Below, piece by piece: positions 50,530 through 56,595 of a stretch of 56,595 nt of DNA. Made by a program: the position numbers and the translations under genes. The first letter of the stretch is position 1; each line of letters begins with the position of its first letter. A model generated the notes under the pieces. That model worked only from the letters and a program-made list of their open reading frames with translations, was not told where the DNA came from and searched no databases. The stretch spans positions 1-56,595 of the forward strand of contig JAUWBI010000010.1 of NCBI GenBank assembly GCA_030601745.1, written 5' to 3'. The DNA is from Phycisphaerae bacterium. Its GTDB lineage: Bacteria; Planctomycetota; Phycisphaerae; Sedimentisphaerales; Anaerobacaceae.

Positions 50530-51390
50530 ATGGACAAACAAAAAGCATTTACCCCGTTAGAAATTAAGATTCCTGATCGGGAAAACGAAGGATTTCTAAC
50601 GGGGTTTACATTAATAGAGCTTTTGGTCGTAATTGCTATTGTCGCGCTGCTCATGGCGATATTAATGCCGGCGCTGCAGCGCGTCAAGAAGCAAGCCAGG
50701 GCGGTGGCGTGCAAGGCCAATCTGCATGAATGGGCCCTCGTGTTCGCAATGTACACCGATGACAATGACGGGTTATTCATGGCTGGGTATGGTGTCGGGA
50801 TTAACGGCACATGGGTCGGTGCCTTGCGGCCTTACTATCAGGAACCCAAAATCCGTGTCTGTCCAACGGCTACAAAGCCTATGTCAAAAGGAGCTCGAGG
50901 TACGTTCGCGGCGTGGGGCGTCTTTGGAGCTGGATTCGCATCTGACCATCCAGGGTGGTCCGGGCCGAAGGAGGAAGGCGACTACGGTAGCTATGGCATG
51001 AATGAGCTGGCGTACAACACACCCCCGGGTGCAGGCAGATCAGAAGATCGTTGGCGAACCGTCAACATCAAAGGGGCCGCCGAGATTCCCTTGTTATTCG
51101 ACTGCATATGGTACGATGTGTATCCGGGTTATACAGACCATCCTCCGGAGTACCCAGGTGATGTAGTAAAAACCGGAGGTGCAGGTGAGATGAAGCGGGT
51201 TTGCGTCAACCGACACAACGGATTCATAAACGCCCTTTTCATGGACTGGACTATCAAAGAGGTCGGGCTCAAAGAGTTGTGGACCTTGAATTGGCATCGG
51301 GGCTACGATACAAGCGGTCCCTGGACGAAGGCCGGCCTTGTCCAACCGTCCGACTGGCCGGAATGGATGAGAAGGTTCAAGGACTACTGA
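50530..51390 (+). CDS. Prepilin-type pseudopilin with a palindromic element inside the leader motif
   Basis: Type II secretion/type IV pilin-like protein; 286 residues from ATG 50530 (a GTG at 50503 is also in frame; neither has a clear ribosome site). The mature N-terminus FTLIELLVVIAIVALLMAILMPALQRVKKQARAVACKANL is the classic pseudopilin helix, followed by a planctomycete-type globular domain (GDYGSYGMNELAYNTPPG, NRHNGFINALFMDWTIKEVGLKELW). The leader should read MDKQKAFTLIELL; instead 19 residues (from PLEIKIPD to FLTGFT) are inserted between KAFT and LIELL, encoded by a 53-base palindrome plus a repeated TTTA. The inserted end supplies T-G-F-T-L-I-E-L-L, so the prepilin peptidase site G/F is still available and Glu at position +5 is kept. 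It lies 16 bases upstream of the GH51 gene. Confidence 0.88.
   Translation: MDKQKAFTPLEIKIPDRENEGFLTGFTLIELLVVIAIVALLMAILMPALQRVKKQARAVACKANLHEWALVFAMYTDDNDGLFMAGYGVGINGTWVGALRPYYQEPKIRVCPTATKPMSKGARGTFAAWGVFGAGFASDHPGWSGPKEEGDYGSYGMNELAYNTPPGAGRSEDRWRTVNIKGAAEIPLLFDCIWYDVYPGYTDHPPEYPGDVVKTGGAGEMKRVCVNRHNGFINALFMDWTIKEVGLKELWTLNWHRGYDTSGPWTKAGLVQPSDWPEWMRRFKDY
50552..50604. repeat. Palindromic element family B, copy 2, in the prepilin leader
   Basis: Arms CCCCGTTAGAAAT (50552-50564) and ATTTCTAACGGGG (50592-50604) are perfect complements. TTTA occurs directly before (50548-50551) and after (50605-50608) the element, as a 4-base target duplication would. The total insert is 57 bases, 19 codons. 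Arms match the intergenic copy at 6344-6405. Confidence 0.92.
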
Positions 51391-51406
51391 GAAAAAGGAA
51401 TACGCC

Positions 51407-53116
51407 ATGTTAATCATTGACAGGATTAGATTTCACCCGGCAAATTTAGTTGCCGTATGTTTTGTTCTTTGTTTATGCCAATCACAGGTCGTAGCGTCGG
51501 CACATCAAAATGCAGATTCGGCGGACATTTCGTTTAGTATAAAGAGAGAGGTCCTCCACAAGATTGACCCACGTATATTCGGCCAGTTTATGGAGAGGCC
51601 AAGCTGGGGTGAGATCGGCGTCGAGGGGGCACTAATTCCCGGCACACGGAAACTCCAACCCCGTGTGTTGAAGCTATTAGAGGAAATGGAAATACCGGTT
51701 ATCAGATTCCCTGGTGGGACCGATGTGGATTTCTTGGATTGGCGCGAAATGGTCGATAACGTACCAGGCCGAGCGACTCAGCGACCTGTCAGCACAGGCC
51801 ATCGCGGGCACAAGGTAACCAACAACTTTGGCTATGATGAGTTCCTTCAATTTTGTGAAGATGTTGGCGCAGAAGCTATCCTTGTAGTGAATTTTCGAGA
51901 TGCTCTGCTCAAAAAGAAGCCTCTGAAACAAGCTGCCATGCACGCGGCAGCATTAGTTGCTTACTGCAACGCACCTGTTGGAACGAAGCTGCCGGAAGGG
52001 ATGTATAATTGGCCATCCTTGCGAGCCGGAAATGGCCGGGCCAGTCCCTATAAAGTGAAGTATTTTCAAATCGGCAATGAAACCTGGGCTTTCATAAAGC
52101 AGTTAAGGAAAATCATGTCTGATGAGGCACCTCAGTTTTATGTTAAATGTCTGGCCGCATACATTGAAGCGATGCGGTCGGTAGATCCTTCTATTGAAAT
52201 TATCGTCGATGGCCATGATGGCAATATGTCAGGGATTGTCGGGCAGGTACACAAGCAACTTGGGAACAAAGTATCCTATTTTGCCACACATTTCTATTCA
52301 CCATGGGCCATTACGAAAGCTGTTAGAAACGGCAGAGAGGTCCCAATACATGAGATTTCCGCGGAAGAAATCTGGCACGCCTGGATTGCTGTAACACGGT
52401 TCGATACAAATGGTCGGTCGATTATTAACCACCCCGGCATCAATACTGCGCGAAGACTTGGCTACAGGGTAGCCGTGACCGAATGGAATTGGAATGGCTG
52501 GTTGAGGTACTATGGCCCCAAGCCGGCTTTGGATTCAAGCTTCGCCAAGGGGCTTGGCGCTGCCGGATATCTTCACGCTTTTATGCGAGCGGCGGATGTG
52601 ATTGAATTAGGCTGCCAATCTATGCTCGCAGGTAACTCCTGGGGCATCACGAGCATAAGAGCAGATGCCGAAGGTAAGATTCCCCCTTTCTATATGCCTA
52701 CAGGCCAGGTAACTATGTTCTACTCAAAGCACCATGGAGATAAATTGCTTGCTCTCGTGAGCAAGAACGTGCCAACATACAAACAGCCATATCAAATGGG
52801 CGGCATTGGGCCAAAAAGAAAGGTCGCATACATTGATGCACTGGCTACAGCAGATGAAAAACGTATCTATTTTCATACCATTAACCGGAGCTTTGAACAA
52901 TCGATAGATGTCACAATCGATGTTTCTGCTTTCAATCGCCTTGAGGGCCGCGCCGTACACCACGTACTTCAAGGGCGCCTTAAAGATGCACCTGAGCCGG
53001 ATGAACTCAAGCAGATCGGCAGGATAACTCGAAGAGATATCCGTTTTGACGGCAAAACGCTGACGGCAGCCTTGCCGCACAGGTCAGTTTCATGCATCGA
53101 GTTCATGCAGAAATGA
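51407..53116 (+). CDS. Secreted GH51-like alpha-L-arabinofuranosidase
   Basis: 569 residues, ATG 51407 with AAGGAA 7 bases upstream, 16 bases after the prepilin stop. The start RIRFHPANLVAVCFVLCLCQSQVVASA is a signal peptide. The domain opens KIDPRIFGQFMERPSWGEIGVEGALI, as in GH51, followed by VIRFPGGTDVDFLDWRE, NNFGYDEFLQFCEDVGAEAILVVN, and the acid/base Glu225 in YFQIGNETW; the nucleophile is Glu359 in AVTEWNWNGW. The C-terminal beta-sandwich ends with LTAALPHRSVSCIEFMQK. GH51 enzymes remove arabinofuranose side chains from arabinan and arabinoxylan (some are endoglucanases). Likely cotranscribed with the prepilin gene, though a functional link is not obvious. Confidence 0.92.
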   Translation: MLIIDRIRFHPANLVAVCFVLCLCQSQVVASAHQNADSADISFSIKREVLHKIDPRIFGQFMERPSWGEIGVEGALIPGTRKLQPRVLKLLEEMEIPVIRFPGGTDVDFLDWREMVDNVPGRATQRPVSTGHRGHKVTNNFGYDEFLQFCEDVGAEAILVVNFRDALLKKKPLKQAAMHAAALVAYCNAPVGTKLPEGMYNWPSLRAGNGRASPYKVKYFQIGNETWAFIKQLRKIMSDEAPQFYVKCLAAYIEAMRSVDPSIEIIVDGHDGNMSGIVGQVHKQLGNKVSYFATHFYSPWAITKAVRNGREVPIHEISAEEIWHAWIAVTRFDTNGRSIINHPGINTARRLGYRVAVTEWNWNGWLRYYGPKPALDSSFAKGLGAAGYLHAFMRAADVIELGCQSMLAGNSWGITSIRADAEGKIPPFYMPTGQVTMFYSKHHGDKLLALVSKNVPTYKQPYQMGGIGPKRKVAYIDALATADEKRIYFHTINRSFEQSIDVTIDVSAFNRLEGRAVHHVLQGRLKDAPEPDELKQIGRITRRDIRFDGKTLTAALPHRSVSCIEFMQK

Positions 53117-53248
53117 AAATACACAGCAGATTTGCCCGGGCTAGAGCTTTCTCCCCATCGATTTATCCAGAATATACGCAACGCCCAGCCCCTTGATGTA
53201 GAAAACAAAAAAACAACTACATATGATAACTTGCCAATGACCAGGTAA

Positions 53249-53386
53249 CTTGGGTGTGCGCCTGAGGATGTGGTAGTTTTCGGTATTAAGCCCAAGAACA
53301 TTGGGTGCGGTTTGGAGCTTTCGGAAGAAATTGCTGCATCGGTGCCCAAGATTGTCGAATTGGTTTTAGCAGAGATTGCAAAGTGA
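53249..53386 (+). pseudogene. C-terminal fragment of a hydrogenase maturation protease (HycI/HyaD type)
   Basis: After a stop codon at 53246 the frame reads PEDVVVFGIKPKNIGCGLEL then SEEIAASVPKIVELVLAEIAK and a stop. This matches the end of the [NiFe]-hydrogenase maturation endopeptidase family. The first two-thirds of the gene, including its metal-binding acidic residues, are gone. No other hydrogenase gene is present in the window. It borders an IS21-type IstB remnant that points towards it. Confidence 0.65.
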
Positions 53387-53745
53387 ATATGTTGGGTGGC
53401 ATACCAGCAGATCAGTTCTGTCTAACTGTGTCAGGAATCGTTCTAACTGATACTGTTTGCGCTCCTCCAAGCGATTGACCAGGCTCGCAGCCATAAAGAA
53501 CCGTACCTTGCGCCCCTCTCGACACGCAGCCAGTCCTAAAGCAATCGCGATGTGGGTTTTACCGGTGCCAGGCGAGCCGACCAGACAGCAATTTTCTTTC
53601 TTATCGATCCATTCGCCTCGGGACAATTCCAATATCTTCTGCTTGTTTAGCGAACGTATTACACTGAAGTCATAAGTCTCAAATTCCTTATGAGCAGGGA
53701 ATGTCGCCTGTTTGATGCGGTTTTTAAGGTTACTACCCGCTGCTG
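53366..53745 (-). pseudogene. istB: Truncated IstB-like ATPase of an IS21-family insertion sequence
   Basis: The minus strand reads NLKNRIKQATFPAHKEFETY then DFSVIRSLNKQKILELSRGE, then the Walker A region LVGSPGTGKTHIAIALGLAAC, and REGRKVRFFMAASLVNRLEERK. IstB helper proteins are about 250 residues; here both the N-terminal start and everything after LDRTDLLV (Walker B and beyond) are missing, the sequence running into CHPTYSLCNLC at a hybrid end. No IstA transposase or terminal inverted repeats are visible. It is a dead fragment that marks a past IS insertion between the GH51 gene and the TolB-haem gene. Confidence 0.8.
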
Positions 53746-53851
53746 CGAAAAGACTGCGTCACGGCAGACCGGGCAAACGTGGAGGCTGACAGGGTTTCAA
53801 CTCGCAATCAAAACGGGCGATCAGAGACCGAACGTGTATCCCCGCACGGTA

Positions 53852-54142
53852 AAGGGAGGTGTGAAAACACCGGAAGGAAAGCCGATAGTGAAATACAACG
53901 CGCTCAGGCACGGATTACTTGCCAAGGAGGCAGTTATCACCGTTGGTGAAGGTGCGGAGAATCCGGAAGAGTTCAATGCTCTTGTGGACGATCTGAAAAC
54001 GCAACTTGCGCCGAGCGGTACCTTGGAGGAAATGCTGGTGGAGAAAGTAGCCGTTGCCTACTGGCGATTGCGCAGGGCCTACCGCTACGAGGTGGGTCTG
54101 ATCAGAAACGAATTGGATAAGATAGTACAATTAGTTGCATGA
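53852..54142 (+). pseudogene. Fragment of a phage/transposon-associated hypothetical protein
   Basis: The + strand reads GGVKTPEGKPIVKYNALRHG then LLAKEAVITVGEGAENPEEF and LEEMLVEKVAVAYWRLRRAYRYEVGLI. The T-P-E-G-K-x-x-x-x-x-N-A-L-x-H-G-L and V-E-x-x-A-x-x-Y-W-R-L-R-R motifs are known from small proteins commonly found beside transposons and phage-like genes; function unknown. The frame extends upstream to 53690, but that part is antisense to the IstB remnant. The protein ends early (DKIVQLVA), so it is probably truncated as well. Confidence 0.6.
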
Positions 54143-54214
54143 AGCAAGTTCACGTAATTTCTTTAATGACAAGGTGGACGAGGTTATTCGGGTGGACAAC
54201 GAGGGCGATTCTCC

Positions 54215-55786
54215 CTATTCCCGCTCCTGCCACTCCTCATTCTTGATCGTCGCCGAACTGATCGGCACATATACGACCTTATCAACCTTCCCGCGAACAA
54301 CCTTCCCAAGCGTCTCCTTCGTCGTCCGAACAGGCTCAACCACAAGTTCCGGCACACTGAATGTCCGCAAACACCCTTCGTAATAACCGGGATCCTTCTG
54401 TGGCAGCACAAACGGCTTACTCGCAACTCCATTCACATCGACATAACTGAAATACGTCCGCGTAAACGACCCATGCATCCTCTTACTGCTGAACGCAATC
54501 CACCTGCCATTACTCGACCAACTGTGCCACGACTCACTCGCCTCACTGTTCACATCAAGCTTCCTGTACACGAATTTCCCATCCGCTCCTCCGCTTCCAA
54601 GATCAATCATATAAAGATCACTGCTCGGTTGATACACCGGGAAACAACTGTAATCACACATACAGAACAACAACCACCGCCCATCAGGGCTCACTCGCGG
54701 CTCCAGCGAGCTCTTCCCGCTTTCCTCCGCAGAAACAACCACTTCCGGCTCTCCCCACTTATCCCCCATCACATCATAACTTATTCGCATCAGGTCATAC
54801 TTCACTCCCTCGACCATCTCCTGCGTTATCTCCTCCATCTCACTCGTTAGCCACTTCATAGGCGCGCTGCAGTAATACAAATACTTCCCATCACTCGACC
54901 ACGCCGGGTATGTCTCGAGCCTGTCCTTCTTCGACAAGTGCTCACAACGCTTTACCTTCCCGCTCTCAACATCATAATACGCAAGCGCCGAATCAATATC
55001 GATCACATCACGGTACTCATCCTTCCTCGCATAATGGAACAGCTGGTAAACCTTATTCATCGAATAAACCACGATCTTCCCACTCGGGTGCCACGACGTA
55101 TACCCGAACTTCGTCCCGATCTTATTCACCTCGCCATCATTTACGATCAACTCGCTACTGCCATATTTCCCGCTCCTTAGCCCGATCAACATCTTATCCG
55201 TCTTATTATTACAGAACGCGTGACAGTTCAAACACCCACCCTTGAAATAACTATTATCCAGCACAACAGATTCCACATAACTGCCAAGCTCACGCTGATA
55301 TATCCCAACACCACGCCATGTCCTGTAGCCCGGGTGAATCTTTCGGTACACCAGGTGCCCGTCGATCTCCTCGCTCGCGATCGTATTACGAATCGCATCA
55401 TACCGCAACCATTTCCCATCCCTACCCTTACAGAACACGTCAATCTCCAGCTTCTCGTCCTTATTCTGCTCAAGCAAACTGCTCCATTGTCCCTCGCCGA
55501 TCACAATCTTACCTGTCCTGCTGAACACCTCGATCTCACCACCCTTACTGCTCCTGATCCTCACGCAATAAAGCTCACCATCCTCACGCACGGCAAAATT
55601 CATCGCCACAATATTCGCCGGTATCACAATCGAACTGTAATCCGGGTATATCCGCGCCTTGCGAACAACCTGCACAAAATCGACGATCTCCTCGCTAATA
55701 TCACGTTCAAAGAACACGCCTATACCAACGCCGACCACCACAACAATTATCACCGGTATTGTATATATATACTTCTTACTCATCAT
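54215..55786 (-). CDS. Membrane-anchored TolB-like propeller with a c-type haem motif
   Basis: 523 residues; the first ATG at 55786 overlaps the stop of the upstream gene (TAATG). The N-terminal helix IYTIPVIIVVVVGVGIGVFF anchors it with the rest outside the inner membrane. After a beta domain (40-165) comes GGCLNCHAFCNN near residue 190, a C-x-x-C-H haem c attachment motif, then propeller blades GYTSWHPSGKIVVYSMN, YPAWSSDGKYLYYCSAP, EPRVSPDGRWLLFCM and SWHSWSSNGRWIAFSSKR. Such TolB proteins with a CxxCH site are known next to DUF6057-type genes, mainly in Bacteroidetes-like genomes, and their role is not established. The coding strand here is purine-rich with almost no C runs, unlike the rest of the window, which could mean recent transfer. 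Confidence 0.8.
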   Translation of the reverse strand: MMSKKYIYTIPVIIVVVVGVGIGVFFERDISEEIVDFVQVVRKARIYPDYSSIVIPANIVAMNFAVREDGELYCVRIRSSKGGEIEVFSRTGKIVIGEGQWSSLLEQNKDEKLEIDVFCKGRDGKWLRYDAIRNTIASEEIDGHLVYRKIHPGYRTWRGVGIYQRELGSYVESVVLDNSYFKGGCLNCHAFCNNKTDKMLIGLRSGKYGSSELIVNDGEVNKIGTKFGYTSWHPSGKIVVYSMNKVYQLFHYARKDEYRDVIDIDSALAYYDVESGKVKRCEHLSKKDRLETYPAWSSDGKYLYYCSAPMKWLTSEMEEITQEMVEGVKYDLMRISYDVMGDKWGEPEVVVSAEESGKSSLEPRVSPDGRWLLFCMCDYSCFPVYQPSSDLYMIDLGSGGADGKFVYRKLDVNSEASESWHSWSSNGRWIAFSSKRMHGSFTRTYFSYVDVNGVASKPFVLPQKDPGYYEGCLRTFSVPELVVEPVRTTKETLGKVVRGKVDKVVYVPISSATIKNEEWQERE

Positions 55787-56595
55787 TATCCCGGAATGCC
55801 ATAAAAGTAATAATACATGTATGTATTCTTGAATTTACCTGCCAGCTCACTTTGTGCCGCATCTTTAGTTCGATATCGTACCGTCACAGCCATAAACTCA
55901 TCAAACCGCCGCTTCGTTTCAGCTCTTATCTTCAACTTCTTCAACGAGATCTTTTTCTTATTATGCTTGTTATTCAGCAATATCGCTTCTTCAAACGCTA
56001 CAGGTATCTTCTCATAATCATACTCTTCCATCCTGCCGGCAACTTCTGCAACATTCCACATCTCTCCACGCAACATATATAAGGCCAAAAGGTACTCGAA
56101 CGCCATTTTGTTCTTCTTGCCGTTCTCGATCTGCGCCTTCAACTGCATCTCTGGTGCTGCCAGGAATCGCCCATCTTTCTCCTTCGGTATCAACGACCGC
56201 AACCTCTGTATCTCAGCATCATCTCTCAGTTCCGAATCACTCTCAAGCTTCGCCAGGTATTCCTCCGCCCACTCGCCAAAGAACAACCGCTTCTGCAATG
56301 CCCCCAGGTACACCCTCGCCGTCTGATTCTTGCCGGAAATCAAATTCACCAACGCAAGCTTCTTCAGAATAAAAGGATTATCCCCGAACGCCACCATACT
56401 CTCCATCAATACCTCGTCCGCCTGCCCGACCAATCCAAGATCAATATACAGGTCATACTTATGCCAGTACGACTTTATAAACGCAACATGCGAAAGCATC
56501 AATCCATCCGGATGCTGCTGGTAATTGAACATCTCATCCCCGAACCTGCCCAGGTGATACAACGCCTGGTTCCTCGCCTGCATCGACAGTAACTG
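55786..56595 (-). CDS. DUF6057-like protein, C-terminal part (5' end cut by the window)
   Basis: The frame is open to the last base of the window (QLLSMQARNQALYHLG...), so this is the C-terminal part of a larger protein. The visible 269 residues are helical with repeat-like units (NQALYHLGRFGDEMFNYQ, WHKYDLYIDLGLVGQADEVL, DNPFILKKLALVNLISGKNQ, ARVYLGALQKRLFFGEWAEEYL), resembling the TPR-like C-terminus of the DUF6057 family, whose N-terminal part is a multi-spanning membrane domain. The coupling to the haem-TolB gene (stop and start overlap) matches the known gene pair in other phyla. Function unknown. Base composition shows the same purine-rich coding strand as its partner. Confidence 0.65.
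   Translation of the reverse strand, partial: QLLSMQARNQALYHLGRFGDEMFNYQQHPDGLMLSHVAFIKSYWHKYDLYIDLGLVGQADEVLMESMVAFGDNPFILKKLALVNLISGKNQTARVYLGALQKRLFFGEWAEEYLAKLESDSELRDDAEIQRLRSLIPKEKDGRFLAAPEMQLKAQIENGKKNKMAFEYLLALYMLRGEMWNVAEVAGRMEEYDYEKIPVAFEEAILLNNKHNKKKISLKKLKIRAETKRRFDEFMAVTVRYRTKDAAQSELAGKFKNTYMYYYFYGIPG

Noticed and set aside
4503..50604. CRISPR array
   Set aside because: The repeats are palindromic, dispersed over tens of kilobases and not regularly spaced; no cas genes are present.
53366..53745. Active IS21 element
   Set aside because: Only the first part of IstB is present, without IstA and without visible terminal inverted repeats.
54473..55804. Several plus-strand open frames rich in His, Thr, Ser and Arg
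   Set aside because: They are antisense shadows caused by the purine-rich coding strand of the TolB-haem gene.

Overview
The window looks like chromosomal DNA of an uncultured planctomycete-type bacterium (Phycisphaerae/Sedimentisphaerales-like). This is inferred from gene content: many secreted carbohydrate-active enzymes, a Tat-exported sulfatase, several Tat- or lipoprotein-exported Gfo/Idh/MocA oxidoreductases, DegT-type aminotransferases, a sodium/solute symporter, a prepilin-like protein with a FTLIELL motif and a PEP-CTERM-like tail remnant. No 16S rRNA or ribosomal-protein marker is present, so the assignment stays tentative.

Layout. 1-5.9 kb: a dipeptide/oligopeptide ABC transporter operon on the + strand (binding protein cut by the window edge, two permeases, two ATPases). 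5.9-7.3 kb: a STAS protein, a double-ACT protein, tRNA-Asp with promoter and terminator, and an integrase relic next to the tRNA. 7.6-21.7 kb: secreted polysaccharide-degrading genes: a GH140-like protein, a CE15 esterase fused to a PL14-like domain, a clan GH-A hydrolase, and a minus-strand run of a TolB-like lipoprotein, two paralogous secreted proteins of unknown function, and a SUMF1-like domain fused to an esterase. 22-28.9 kb: an acetyltransferase, a Tat-exported TIM-barrel protein, a short pyruvate kinase, an exported oxidoreductase, and an M23 peptidase with PKD domain. 28.9-40.6 kb: minus-strand glycoside hydrolases (a GH42/GHL-like protein, a giant LamG-GH67-pectinase fusion, a GH28 protein), a Tat-exported DegT aminotransferase and a ceramidase-like enzyme. 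40.9-45.6 kb: an SSS transporter, an oxidoreductase and a DegT aminotransferase on the + strand. 46-53.1 kb: sulfatase, oxidoreductase, sialidase-like protein, prepilin and GH51. 53.1-54.2 kb: a graveyard of gene fragments (hydrogenase protease, IstB, phage/transposon-associated protein). 54.2-56.6 kb: a TolB/haem protein and a DUF6057-like protein cut by the window end. The enzymes fit extracellular breakdown of plant or algal polysaccharides (xylan side chains, pectin, arabinan, sulfated glycans), followed by uptake and oxidation of the products.

The most unusual signal is a set of short palindromic repeats. I count about 29 copies in roughly a dozen sequence families, and about 24 of them lie inside protein-coding genes without breaking the reading frame. 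One copy interrupts the prepilin motif KAFT/LIELL of a pseudopilin and rebuilds a G-FTLIELL site. Three sit in tandem in the signal-peptide region of a sialidase. One family is nested in the loop of another. Two paralogous neighbouring genes show the insertions directly by comparison. This resembles the logic of Rickettsia palindromic elements, but with many G+C-rich families, and it is clustered at 4.5-22 kb and 44-50.6 kb. A second theme is the number of small gene relics and chimeric junctions between intact genes.
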